From the NCBI GenBank assembly GCA_010015655.1, contig ML976661.1, positions 1,293,357 to 1,357,356 on the forward strand: DNA of 64,000 bases. Reading direction: 5' to 3'. Both the position numbers and the translations under genes were made by a program. This document shows positions 45,071 to 56,257 of the stretch, piece after piece. This DNA is from Bimuria novae-zelandiae CBS 107.79 (Eukaryota > Ascomycota > Dothideomycetes > Pleosporales > Didymosphaeriaceae). The notes below the pieces were generated by a model. That model ran no database searches, was not told the DNA's origin, and saw only the letters and a list, made by a program, of their open reading frames with translations. The stretch's first letter is position 1, and every line of letters starts with the position of its first letter.

Positions 45071-46560
45071 GTAAACAATCCGACGGCAAGCCTGCATGCG
45101 GAAATGGATGCACCCCGTTTCGGCAATCCGGGCCTCGCTTAGGACTTTCGCGCTACGCCCGAACAGATAATTAACCTTAAGGTCTGTAATAAAATGCCCT
45201 CCCTTTACTATTATTTTCTCCCCCTCTTCTCTACCTTTTCTCTCTACTTATATCTCTTCGTCCGCACCCCCCTTGCCTATGCCAACTGCTCTTATTAGGC
45301 CTCAGCGAATCCCTCGTGAGGTATTTTTTCAAATCCGCTGCCGCCTATTACTATACTGGCTCCTCTCGTCCCTGTTATTTTTGCCCCTATTTGGCCTGCG
45401 CCGTCCCGCTTTTCGTGTTCCGACGATTGCAGCTGCTGAAACTAATTCTTAACTTGTATTTATACGTATTTAACTGCCCTTTCTACTTTTTATTCTTATG
45501 CTCTCGCGCCCTCTTACTTCTCTTCTTTTTTTATTGCAAGCTCTTTGTCTTCTCTCGCAAGATACTCGCTCGTCTTAAGATAGTGGTGGCTGCGGTTAAA
45601 GGGTGAAGCTTGCTACCCGTTGTATAGCTATACTAGCATGTGGTCCTTGTAATCCCTCCCCCCTGCTCTGGACTTGCTCATGGTATTTATTGCGTCCTTT
45701 CCTATTCCCATTTTGAGCGAACGAATATATAGCTCTCACGCTATTATATTAGCTCTAATACGCCTATATTGCGCCCTGCTCCTTTGGTCGAATACGCCGG
45801 ACTAACCCTTCAAGCGGTAATGTGGCCATTCACCCGCAGGACACATTAATTTGGGCTATCGTGACGTCTACTTCGGCACCATGGCTCCAGCAGGATGCTC
45901 CGCCTCGTATAAGGCATATGGCGTTGCTGTAACATTGCAATGCAACCAGCAGGGGCTGATACCTGGAAGTTAACAGTTATTAGCTCGGAGATGGGCTCGG
46001 GCGTGCCACGGGAGGCGAGCGAAGCCCTAATGTCCAATTACTGGATGACACAAGGCGCCATCGGCGAGAATTACGCATTTATGCGTTATCTGGCACGTAC
46101 CTGTCCTACGTAAGAAGGTGGTTGGGGATCGAAGAAGAAGCTGGCGATCGGTGGTTTCAGTTAAAGTGATATGGATTCTTAGCGAGCTGAAAGACGCGTA
46201 CGACTAAGTTATAACAACTGTTTGCTAGCTAATTGCTATATAAGCTAGGCTAATTCTTAATACGACGATGCTATTTACGCAGCTTGGGAGAGTAATACGT
46301 GGCCCTCTTAGAGGCACTAACGCTAATAGCTTTTGGCTTCCTTCGTCCTCCCCGCAAAGCGCGCCCTTGCACTGCTCGCTGCGCCCACTAGGATTATTTC
46401 CGCGATGGATGCGATATTTATGCACGCTCTTCTCAGGCGGCAGTGTAACCTCGGTATATAAAGTAACGCTCAGTTCGGAGGAAGCTACTTCTTTTAAACT
46501 CCTCACAATTAAAAAAGTTACCATATTTTAAAACTAAAAATAGCCTCCTCTTACAGTACT
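45071..46560. other. Unmutated-looking island without recognised gene
   Basis: The composition is close to normal. A pyrimidine-rich tract (about 45195-45270) precedes a 57-codon ORF at 45279-45452 starting MPTALIRPQRIPREVFFQIR with a strongly hydrophobic middle, and a longer overlapping ORF lies at 45316-45606. Neither resembles a known family. ORFs at 46225-46524 (minus) and 46268-46531 (plus) overlap each other and are also unassigned. The region could be a young unknown repeat or relic single-copy DNA. Confidence 0.4.
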
Positions 46561-47216
46561 TCTTTCGCCCATTTACTTCCGATAAAAATTGTTTTATACG
46601 TTCCTCGAGCGCCTAAGCCTAAGCCAAAATCTTAGGCCAAATCAGTGGCTATAACTAAGACGGTAGAGCACAGCCGTTTGAGAGTTAGCTCCCCTGAGGA
46701 TGGAGACTAGTTCTATATTAATATTTTCCTAACACCGGATTTAAGTGCATCGCACTCTCTTGGCCCAGCAGCACCTGCTCCGTTCGGAGCTGTAGATGCT
46801 TCTAGTTCGCTATATTATAGTATTACCCGCCCTCTGATCTTTATAAGCTAATAGAAACAAACTAATATATTAGTGTAGACGTGGTCGTAGACGCCTTTGA
46901 ATTAGGGAAGCCAAAGTATTACCGACCTAGCCGGGAATTGCTTAATGGAGGGACAGACCACGCTATAAAGGTTAAGAAGACAAATTTGGCTCTAAACAGG
47001 TTATATAATAGAAACAGTCTAGGTAAGTATATGTAAGGGATCAGTAGGGTAGCATGTAGGAATGAGAGACTGAGTTGATTGTAACAAGCTAAACAGAGAA
47101 ACCGCTTAAGTAGTAGAATCGTGATCAGCAACTAGTCTACATCAGGTTGGTAATATCATGTGATATCGTACTCCACTCTAACAGTATATAAGCGGGTTGA
47201 GGTTCTAATTTATGTG
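46561..47216. other. Mixed DNA with short unassigned coding-like segment
   Basis: A short plus-strand segment near 46890-47030 reads like protein (FELGKPKYYRPSRELLNGG) in a frame with few stops. I do not recognise it. I see no RNA gene or structured repeat. Confidence 0.3.
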
Positions 47217-47790
47217 ACGGTTTAGTATAGAAGCTTGGGCCACCCGCGTACGTGTGACCCGTGCACGTGATCCACGTGATCCACAGTATATAGCTCCATA
47301 GAGTAGCTTCTTAATTAAAACAATAATAACCTTAACACTCTTTTCTAATATTATAGTTATAAGCCTAGTTTGCACCTACTAAGGATACTACTACTTACTT
47401 ATAATTATTTATTATAATCCTCTAATACCTACTGCATACAACTTATATAATAGCTATATAACTTTATAATAGCGACAGAATCTAATCCTATAATACTACG
47501 TGTTACTATAGTCCTTAACGAGCCTAAGAACTAGCAGGTATAGATTTTTCTTTATAAAGATACCGCGCAACAGCACGATCTATAGTAGTATTATAATCCT
47601 AACGTTGCTATAGCTAACCTACCTTTACTAATAGAGCCTGTCGAGCCTATAGCACACTAAGATAAAGTTACTAAAATACCTAGTACAATATACGCTAACT
47701 CTAACCTTAATAATAATAAATTTTAATACTATTAGTTCATATATAACTATGGTTATAATAGCGTTTTTTTAATACTAGGTAGCACACTAT
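47217..47790 (+). mobile_element. Probable LTR and gag-like remnant
   Basis: TGTGACGG at 47217 starts a promoter-like segment with CACGTGATC repeated (47255-47275) and a TATA box (AGTATATAGC, about 47284), as in LTRs. Further right a decayed frame near 47510-47600 (EPKNWQVW-like, IFLYKDTAQQHDLW) resembles copia-type gag N-termini. No matching second LTR or target duplication was found, so the ends are uncertain. Confidence 0.4.
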
Positions 47791-48700
47791 TTCTTCCCCT
47801 CCTCTATTATATTAGACCGCGGGGGACAATTCGTAAGCGAATTTTAGACTATACTTTATAAATAAGTAAATATTAACTAAAGACTATCTATAGCGAAGCA
47901 CCTAGAGACAGATAGGCAAATAAAATAAATAAACTCTATCCTTAAAGCCTACCTCTAGGCGTACTATAACTAGTAATAAGATAATTAGATAAAGTGGCTT
48001 CTTATAGCTTAAATAGCTATTAAAGGGTAAGAAGCTATATTAATAGGAGTTAGTTTATTTTCCTATCCTATAGCTAGAATGTTAAACTAGTAAAGAACTT
48101 TAGGGCACGGAGATTAGCTTTAGAGCTTAGAACTAATATAAATAAGCCTATAAAGATAATAATAAAGAAGTTTAAAAAGGATTTTAATTTTACCTAAGTA
48201 AAAATAATAATAGCCTAATAAGAATAAGAGCGCCTAGTAAACTATTAACGTAAAGATACTTTAATCTTAAAAAAAAGAAATAAAGTATAGCTAAAGTATA
48301 AAAACTGTTTTTAAAATTAACGTCTAAATAAGAAGCTTAACTAGAAGTAAAAAAAGTTTACTATAAAAAAGGTAATAAACTCTTACGTAGTAGAACTAGA
48401 TGTCCAGCCAAACATGCACCTAAGATTCTACGTAAATAGTCTAAAGTTAGCCTTGTTAAACCCTCTCCTTAGCTAAACCACTAATAACGCCCAGCCTATA
48501 GTAATTATAATAAAATAGAGACAGGAAAAGTATAGTATAATTAATATATATAAAAAACGCTAGTCCCGTAAAGGCAAGAGAGTAGAATACCTAGTATAAT
48601 ATAAAAACTACTTTTAAAGAACTTATAAACCTCGTAGGAATCTTAACTAAGCTGCTACGTTAAACTATTAAAAGAAGTTTACTAAGCTATATTAAAATTT
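47790..48700 (+). pseudogene. Chromovirus integrase end and chromodomain, RIP-mutated
   Basis: The fragment begins with RGGQFVSEF (integrase core, second catalytic Asp region) and continues through NSILKAYL. After a basic linker comes a chromodomain-like stretch near 48560-48650 (GKRVEYLV, stop, YKNYF, then TYKPRRNLN). This is the C-terminal order of Ty3/gypsy chromoviruses, in which the chromodomain guides insertion to heterochromatin. TAG replaces several Trp/Gln codons. The part upstream of the integrase core is absent and appears to be replaced by another element's gag. Confidence 0.75.
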
Positions 48701-51090
48701 TAATAAAAAACTCTTTATAGGATTCTTTTGCGATACCCCCTAAATTAGCTTTTATTAGGACCTAAAGGAGGCCCTATAATGCCTGTTTTACTAAGTTAAG
48801 AAACCTAGCTAGATAAAAATATCTAAAATAAGGGTAAGAATAATATCATTAGGAGATAAAATTAAGTATTAAGGAAAAAAATTAAGACGGAATTCTAAAA
48901 AAGTAACTTACAAAACTTTTAAAACTACTACGGATAATAAGGGAACTAAATAATTTCTATAATAATAAAAAATAATCCTTATAAAAGAAGGAAGCTTTAG
49001 AAGTAAATTAAAGTAAAAAGAAGAAAGGAACTAGGGAAGAGGAGTATCTTTAGTTACTAAAGGAATAGTAAAATCTATTTTAATAATATTTCGGTCTACT
49101 TCTCCGCACTCTAATATACTACTAAAGTTAAGGAAGCTATTATCCTCCTTACTTAAACACTCCTTAATTATAATAGCCTAAAGTTACTAGCGTAAGCCTT
49201 AGTAGGCTTAAATAGGTATATTAGCTCCCGCGAGGATATTATTTATTATTTAAAGACTATCTATTATAATGCCCTTATCTACCACCACAAACTTGTTAGA
49301 GAGCTACACGATATTAGTCTTAAAAGATAGCTTTATTATTTAAAAGGAACTTATAAAAAGGTTCTTATACTTTTAATAAAATGCTTTAAAGTTAGTAGTA
49401 TAAATTTAAAGAAAGTTAAAAGTCTTCTTAACCGCGATAGTAATGCGCTCTAAAAGCTAAATAGCCTTAAAAAAAGTAATAGGGCCTAAAGTAGTAGTAG
49501 TCTTACTCTTAAAGGAGGTATAGTAATTAATAATAATAACCTTATAAGTAGAATAGAACGCGTTAAGGTTAGTAAAAAAAGTCTTTTATTCTTAGCTACT
49601 CTTTAAAATCTTATTTATAAAGTAGCTTATACTAATAATTATAATATTAGGAAACTTTTTGCGGCTAACTTTATTAAGGGTAGGCTAAATCTAAGTAAGG
49701 GAAGAAGTTAGCAGATTACACCCTAAAGTTATCTAAAATAAGTTAGACTAAAGTATACTTATCTAGTAGAGCTAGTAAGCTTATAGATATAGCACTCCTT
49801 ACAGGACACTATCTTGCCCGCTAGCACCTACTAATAAACGCGTTTATAAGTAATATAATTAATATACTAGCGCTTAATTATCGCGCGTAGTAAGATTAGA
49901 CTTTAAAAGCTAAGCTTATTAAGTTAGCGAGTGAGCATACCTAGGCTAATAAAAAACTAAGAAAGAAGTTAAAAAAGTAAGAAGACAAGTTAGAAAGTAA
50001 GAAAAAGTAAAAAAAGCGAAAAAAAGTCTAAAACTTACTTTATAAGCTTTAAAAGGACTAAACTTCTTAATAAACTAGCTAAGGAGAATTACGCTAGCGT
50101 TAAAAATAGTAGCCTTATTTTAAAAAAGCTTAGTTTTCTTAAGTTAGTAGCTAGGTAATTATAATAGAAATAGGCCTTTTTTATTTTATTATTAGAATTA
50201 GTAGCACGCTTCTAATGCTTAAAAGTTTTTATTACGTAGCTATTACGCAAAGGGCTAGCTATCTGATTAAAATAGGAAGAGAAATTAGATCGCGAAGTTA
50301 GAAAAAACTAGGCTAAAAGTAAGATATTATAGCGCACGAAGTTAAGCAAAAAAAAAGAGAGAGTATAAAAGAGTAAGATCTAGAAGCTAAGTAAGAAGCA
50401 ATTTTATATATATAATAATAAGCAAACGCGCTAGCGCGAATACACTACTTTAGTAACTACTTATAGTAAGGATATAAAATTAGACACGCAAAAACGGAAC
50501 TAGTAAGAGGTTTATAATAGTAAGAGGATTATAAGCAGATAATAAAATAACTATAAAGCTATATAAGTAAGATAAAATATAGAGATTTTTCTTTACCCTT
50601 AATAAAGGGAAGGGAGGTATATAATAGGCTACGCCTAGTTCTTACCTTAGATTCTTAACCCTTAGTTATATAAACCATAAATATATAAGTTTAACGCCTA
50701 AAGCTTAACTTTAGACTCTTTAATAAATTTATAAGTATTCTTCTAGCACCTTTGGCTCCTTGAGCACCCAGCCCCTTACAAATTAAGGTCCGCAAAATAT
50801 AAAAATAACTCTAATAAAGTGTTAAGATATCTTAATTAGCTATTAAGAAGGCTTCTAGGCCTTATAATAAGGCTATTAAGCCTATAAAGCCCTAAGGTAA
50901 CGCTATAAATATTAATAAGGCTATATTAGCTATATTAGCTTTATTAATACGCTAAGGCTATATTATTAAAATACTAAGTAAATATAAATAATTTAATTAA
51001 ATAGTATTTATCTATAAGCCTTAGAGACCTTAACACTAGAAAATCTTATAATAATATTAATTATACGCGTCTCTATAGCTTTATGTTGTT
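48701..51090. other. Heavily AT-rich RIP DNA, unassigned
   Basis: The sequence is nearly saturated with TpA. A Lys/Glu-rich stretch on the plus strand around 49930-50060 resembles a transposase coiled-coil tail, but no catalytic motif was seen. A short less mutated patch lies near 50735-50800. I cannot name the element or its ends. Confidence 0.35.
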
Positions 51091-51536
51091 AGCTAAGCAA
51101 TCGCGTCGGGGTGTTGCATAAGTTGACGTGTTGCACGAGCTGCCAAGCTACAGTAAGGCTAGCGGGCGGGTTGCAGGAGGATTTTCCATCAATTATCTTA
51201 ATCGCTTCGCAAAAGCCGCTAAAGGGCCAGAGCTGTGCCACAAAGTTGTGGAACTTTATCGCAATCAATATTTGGGGGCCTGCAATTGAAGACTCAATGC
51301 TAAGGCGGAGGTCTTCTGACCGTTACGTATCGGGAAGAACATGCTGCGTCCTCAGTGCATATGTACCTTCCTAATCTGCTGTGGCTCAGACTCTCTTGGC
51401 ACTGTTTAAAGTCCGCTATCTTTTGGTCTGAACTGCTGCTTGAAGCTATTGACAAGTCTCCTTGCTAAGACAAGTGCACGTCACCGTTTACCTACTACCT
51501 TCAAACCGCTTTCCAACATCCCCGTTTCCGATCACG
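51091..51536. promoter_or_regulatory. Upstream region of the FAD oxidoreductase gene
   Basis: Normal composition returns abruptly at about 51090. This stretch should hold the promoter and leader of the oxidoreductase gene; no clear TATA box or binding site stands out. A short ORF at 51111-51374 has no family resemblance. Confidence 0.4.
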
Positions 51537-53131
51537 ATGGCATTTCATGCCGTTTTACAAGAAGTCCTGCCGGAGAAATATGTACTTGAAGGAAGCGATC
51601 TCTATGAAGAGGCCAATGGACGGTATTTCACTGTTTTCGAGAGCCGCGTCAAGCCTGCTGCAATTGTTCAACCGACAAGTGCCCAAGAAGTGAGCACTTT
51701 GATCAAGAGGCTGGGTCCAAAATTGGTTACTCAAAAAACCTCTCTGGCGATAAAGGGGACCGGCCACACTCCATTTGCAGGTATGCAACTGTCTCGGAGC
51801 TTTCTTCCTCAGATTGGGCCATAGCTAATGTAGCACACAGGCGCTGCCAATGTACAAGGCGGCATCACCATTGCCTCCCAAGGACTGAAGGGCCTACACT
51901 TATCAGAAAACAAGGAGTATGTCATTATTGGCGTTGGTGAGACATGGGGATCTGTGTATGAAGAGCTCGAAAAACATGGTTTGACCGCCCCTGGTGGACG
52001 AGTCGGCAGGGTGGGTGTTCCCGGGCTGATTCTTGGTGGTAAGCATCACACGAAGCCTGGCAGCCATTCTGTACTAAACACCTAATTCATACTCAGGCGG
52101 TATGTCATTCTACTCTACCAAGTATGGCTTTGCATGTGATTCTGTCTTGGACTTCGAACTTGTCCTCGGATCTGGCGAAACTGTTCACGCGAACGCGAAG
52201 GAGAACAACGACCTCTTCATATGCCTGAAAGGTGGTCTCAACAACTTTGGGTTCGTCACTTCTTTCTCGTTGAAGACAATTCCCTCGACCGACATTTGGG
52301 GCGGTGTCGCCTACTACATGCCGAACACGTTTCCGCAGCTTATCGAGGCCACGGTCGATTTTGTCAACAATGAGACAGACGAAGACACACATATCATGTC
52401 AAGCGCTGGGTATGGATTCGGGCAAGATGTGTGCACATGCTGCATGTACCATCTCAAAGGGGACACAGAAGCACCGGCGTTGCAACGGTTTAGGTCACTA
52501 CCAGGTCTTGTCGAGGGATACAGCACTTTGCGAACGGGAAATCATATGAACTTCTGTGACGAGTTGTCCAAGTTCACCCAAGATGGCATCAGGTAAGTTG
52601 TATAGGCAATGGAGCGTTGATAGGTTTCCCACTAATTGAGTTAGGTCTTTCTATGCCACTCTCACCATCAAGCCTGACGTTGCTCTCATGAAAGAGCTTC
52701 ATCAGGTATGGCTTCGGACCCTCGAGCCTCTCCGCCCACTGAAGGGCTTCATCTTCTCCTTCGGTTTCTTTCCTCTTACCAAAGCCCTCCTTACCAACTC
52801 TAAGAAAGCCGGGGACAATGCAAAGGACATCGATCCTGCTGATGGGCCTCTCTTCGTCATACTTATCAATCCTACTTGGGACTTGGCCGAGAATGATGAA
52901 CAAGTCTACAGCGCTATAGAAGATCTGACGCAGAAGTTTAAGAATATTGCAAGTGAGAGAGGACTTCTGCACAGGTACGTCTTCACCAATTATGGTTATC
53001 ACAAGGAAGACGTGTTGGCTGGGTACGGAGAACGGAGTGGGCTGAGAATGAGAGAGACTAGCAAGAGGTACGATCCTGATGGTATCTTTCAAAAAGCGGT
53101 TCCGGGTGGTTTCAAGCTTCCAAAAGCATAG
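51537..53131 (+). CDS. FAD-linked oxidoreductase (PCMH-type)
   Basis: Family members use FAD to oxidise small molecules and are often tailoring enzymes of fungal secondary metabolism; the substrate here is unknown. Four exons are inferred: 51537-51780, 51841-52038, 52097-52592 and 52645-53131. The three introns have GT..AG ends and CTAA(T/C)-type branch sites, and the product has 474 residues. The PCMH FAD-binding domain occupies about residues 35-215: KPAAIVQPTSAQEVS, IKGTGHTPFAGAANVQGG (His77 is placed where some relatives attach FAD) and GRVGVPGLILGGGMSFYSTK. GGLNNFGFVTSF closes it. The C-terminus ends YDPDGIFQKAVPGGFKL; a berberine-bridge tail is absent. There is no signal peptide, so it is probably cytosolic. 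No stop or RIP signature was found. It stands alone between repeats, with no biosynthetic cluster in view. The start was chosen because upstream residues lack family similarity. Confidence 0.92.
51781..51840 (+). other. Intron 1 of FAD oxidoreductase
   Basis: This 60-nt phase-1 intron has GTATGC, GCTAAT and CACAG. Removing it restores HTPFAG to AANVQGG, the conserved FAD-binding loop. Confidence 0.9.
52039..52096 (+). other. Intron 2 of FAD oxidoreductase
   Basis: This 58-nt phase-1 intron has GTAAGC, CCTAAT and TCAG. Removing it joins GLILG to GGMSFY. Confidence 0.9.
52593..52644 (+). other. Intron 3 of FAD oxidoreductase
   Basis: This 52-nt phase-2 intron has GTAAGT, ACTAAT and TTAG. Removing it joins QDGIR to SFYATL. 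Confidence 0.9.
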
Positions 53132-53519
53132 AGTGAGAACTACTGGTGTGTTTGAGGCATACATAGATCGGCGCGTCACTGTCATCGCAACGACCGCACC
53201 TGGAATGAGTGAAATTCAATCAACTTCACTTCAATTTCCTCTCCATGCTCCTATGTTCAGGGACTTTGTGATCTACACCCAGCGGTGTATTTTCACCACT
53301 AATAAGGTCTATTTATTATAGCTAACGTTACTTAAGTTAGTTTAATTATTACTGCTAGCTAAGGCAGTCTAATTATTATGTTCGTTAGATTAAAGTACAA
53401 TCCCATATATCTCGAATGAGCTCACCTACTGTGCCTTTAAGACGCCTATTAAGATATAACGTGCCTCATTGCGTAGCGAGACACACTGTGTGGCGAGACA
53501 AATAAGGGGTACTTTGACT
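53132..53519. other. 3' flank of FAD oxidoreductase
   Basis: About 200 bp of normal composition (probable 3' UTR) are followed by AT-rich DNA from about 53310. No gene is seen. Confidence 0.4.
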
Positions 53520-53524
53520 TTTAG

Positions 53525-53732
53525 TGTCGCGGTGAGCAGAGCGGACAGTACGCAGTGGAAAAGATTATGGGATTGAACTGAGGTTGTATTATCTAGGAGC
53601 TACAGAATGTATAGGTGCGCAGGCACAAACAACGCTAGTCCTAGACAGGTGTAGTGCTCTCAGAAAGGTGAGTAGCAACCAAACAAGGGTAGATGTAATC
53701 ATCTCATAGGGTAGGAGCCATAAACCGTGACA
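53525..53732. repeat. Solo LTR (208 bp) with TTTAG target duplication
   Basis: The element begins TGTCGCGGT and ends ACCGTGACA, near-perfect short inverted ends. It is flanked by TTTAG on both sides (53520-53524 and 53733-53737). The length, ends and 5-bp duplication fit a solo LTR. A 5'-truncated relative lies at 10320-10477. It has kept normal composition, so it is young or escaped RIP. Confidence 0.82.
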
Positions 53733-53837
53733 TTTAGCAACCAGATAGCTCATGCGCACAACGAATATTGTAATATTTATTTAGAAAGAATCTGCTATAG
53801 CTAATTCTGAGTGTCTATAATCCCTCGTACCCAAAAA

Positions 53838-54113
53838 TTACGTTCGCATCGTCGCCTCCGCGCCTAATTTGTAAGCGCTTTGTGTCGTGGCATAACAGAC
53901 TTCCCTCCTTACAGCGCCAACCTCCAGCCTTTTTTGCTCCGAATTTTGTAGAACAACCTTTATCCTACCCTTAAACCCTCTCTCTAATACTAGAAAGTTA
54001 TAATTAGCCCTATGCGCGCTGCGGGGCGCGATGTCATGCAGCGCCGCCCCGTCGATTAGTACTTCCAGCGGAAGCGAACCACTGATCCAGGCTAATGCGC
54101 GACGACCCCCCAC
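53838..54113 (-). CDS. Hypothetical 91-codon ORF, unassigned
   Basis: The minus strand is open from ATG 54113 and reads MGGRRALAWISGSLPLEVLI and then a charged middle (FKGRIKVVLQNSE). The composition is normal and codon use is plausible, but I recognise no family. It lies between a solo LTR and a Fot1-like element, so it may be a relic of older single-copy DNA or of an unknown repeat. Confidence 0.25.
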   Translation of the reverse strand: MGGRRALAWISGSLPLEVLIDGAALHDIAPRSAHRANYNFLVLERGFKGRIKVVLQNSEQKRLEVGAVRREVCYATTQSAYKLGAEATMRT

Positions 54114-54222
54114 TTCTTAGCTTATACACCTGTGGGTATTTTACTGCAGGATGTGTGGCTGTGCGGATTGCACAAGCGCTCGGAATATTACTAAATCTAA
54201 CTTTGGATTAAGAGTAGTACTA

Positions 54223-56244
54223 CCGTGCCGCGATAGTTAGTGCGCCGCGACAGTCAGCGCGCCACCCCAACATGATGGCTCGGCCAGCAACATGAGGCTA
54301 CTAAGCCAACCACAATTATTATTATCACGATATTTTCTAGATTTAAGGTCACTAAGACCTATAGATAACTACTAGCTACTTAGATTATTAATATTTATTT
54401 AGTATCCTAATAATTTAGCCTCTACGCGACTATAAGGCGAAAGTAATAAACAAGGCTTCATTAATATTTATATCTTTACGCTAAGACTATTTTTTTAAGA
54501 AATTTACTAAAAGGCTTTAAGGCCGTTTTATTACTCTTTTTAAATAATTAAATATAATTCTAGAGCTACTTTTATACCTTATAGCCCTATTACTTAAAAT
54601 ATTACTTTGTAGACTTATTAGCCCTTTACTTTACGCGTATATTTTTAGTAGTTACTTAAGTAATATACCTTTCCTAAAGTAGCTTTATTTTAAGCTACTA
54701 ATTAGCCCAATAGGGCTTCATTTACTTATTTTTTAAACCTATAATTATTACACTTTATTATTTTTTTATATTAATAATTACATGCCTACTAAATGCTATA
54801 GAGTAATAAAAATAGCTCTATTATAACACTTATTTAGCTAAGTAAGAGGTAGAAGCCTATTGTGCTTTAAGTGTTTTTTTACGTTACTAGAGCTACTTAC
54901 AGGCTTTATTTTCATGTTGTAAAAGTTACTTATATAGAGAAATTAAGTATACTAGTTAACTTAGCTTTTTAGTCTTATTAGTGCCCCCTATATTAATAGT
55001 AGCTTTTAGTAGCTAATTAATCATTTTCTAATCTAAAGCTCTAAGTACTAAGGTTAAGCTTTTTTATAATTATTAGTTAAATAGCTAAGCCCAATTAAAT
55101 CTATTAAGGATAGTTATTAGATTTAGGAGGGAGATACTAGTAGCTTTAAAGACTAAAAGTATTAATAGCTACCTGACAGTATTAATCTACGCGTTCTAGA
55201 ATAGGCTAAAGAAGTCGTTCTTAGTAATAGTGGCTAGCCCCTAGCTATTTTATAGAAAGGCTAATAGCTTATTTAAATACGTAGTTAATAGAGGCTTAAA
55301 TATATAGATGTTTAGAAGCTATAGCGTATAGGTTAAATATAGTAAATAGATAGCTAATAGGATCTTATTATAATTATAATAGTTAATAAAATCTATAATA
55401 ATATAAGATTAATAGCTATTAAAAATTAATAGTCAATAGGATTATCTAGCTTTAACTTTGATAAAGTAACTAAACACCTGTTCGAGCTATATAAGGCCTA
55501 TCTAATTACTTAACTAGCCTAATTTAAATATAGTAATAAAGGCCTAATAGAGTTTAGGATTAAGATCCTCGACTAAACTTAATTATATATTTGTAGAGAT
55601 GGCATAATAGATTAGACCTAGATCTAGGGCAGATCCGTCGGCACATATACAGGCTATAAGCCATATCTACTCATGGCTACTATCCTAGATAGCCTGCCTC
55701 ACAGTCTTGCTCTAATACAGAGGTCTATTAAAGATTCTCTTTAAGCGAGAGGTAATGCCAAGCAGACAGCCTTGCTTGTCTATATTATATATTTACTAAG
55801 TCTCGATCTAATACTACCTAATCTTTTACTATAGAAGCTTAAAGTAAAGCCTATATTTAACTAAGAAATTAGCTTTATAGCAATTACTATTAATACGAGC
55901 TATTTATTATAATATTAAGGATTTAGTATTGCGCTTAATAAGGCATTTAATATATTATAAAATCTCCTTTTCTTATTATTAGCTAAGATTTTAGTAATTC
56001 TAATAAAGATTTAGTAGGGCGTGTATAGCGCGTCTATACTAGCGCGTTAATATAAATTATATAATACTAAACTCTTTTGCGATTTTTTTATATAAGAAGG
56101 TTTCTCTAGGTCTTCGTAATTTAATTACAGTAAGTATCGCCTTAATTAGGTCTATATTGGTGGAGATGCTGCGCGTCAAAGTTGGGGCGTCTTATTCTTG
56201 GGTGGCGCGCTGACTGTCGCGGCGCACTGACTGTCGCGGCACGG
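54223..56244 (-). mobile_element. Fot1/pogo-like DNA transposon with GC-rich terminal repeats
   Basis: Inverted ends CCGTGCCGCGA..CAGTCAGCGCGCCACCC lie at 54223-54274 and, inverted, at about 56193-56244. Each is flanked by TA (54221-54222 and 56245-56246), the target duplication of Tc1/mariner-type elements. The TIR contains two direct copies of GCCGCGACAGTCAG-type sequence. The total length is 2022 bp. The GC-rich ends contrast with a RIP-saturated interior that encodes the transposase on the minus strand. Confidence 0.88.
54330..56130 (-). pseudogene. Fot1/pogo DDE transposase, RIP-mutated
   Basis: On the minus strand a decayed DDE-1 transposase is visible near 55590-55790. It reads DKQGCLLGITSRLKRIFNRP, which corresponds to the Fot1 MDEKGF..G motif with the first catalytic Asp. 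This is followed by ACICADGSALDLGLIY, which matches the conserved ADGT..PP.LIY block. The helix-turn-helix N-terminus (about 56000 upward) and the tail (below 55400) are not readable through stops. Confidence 0.75.
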
Positions 56245-56257
56245 TACGCCTCGGCTA

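Noticed and set aside
46640..46720. Possible tRNA-like sequence (GGTAGAGCACAGCCG)
   Set aside because: No cloverleaf with acceptor and T arms can be built around it; the resemblance is limited to a D-arm-like string.
52105..53185. Minus-strand ORFs up to 198 codons over the oxidoreductase
   Set aside because: They are antisense to well-conserved exons and have no family resemblance.
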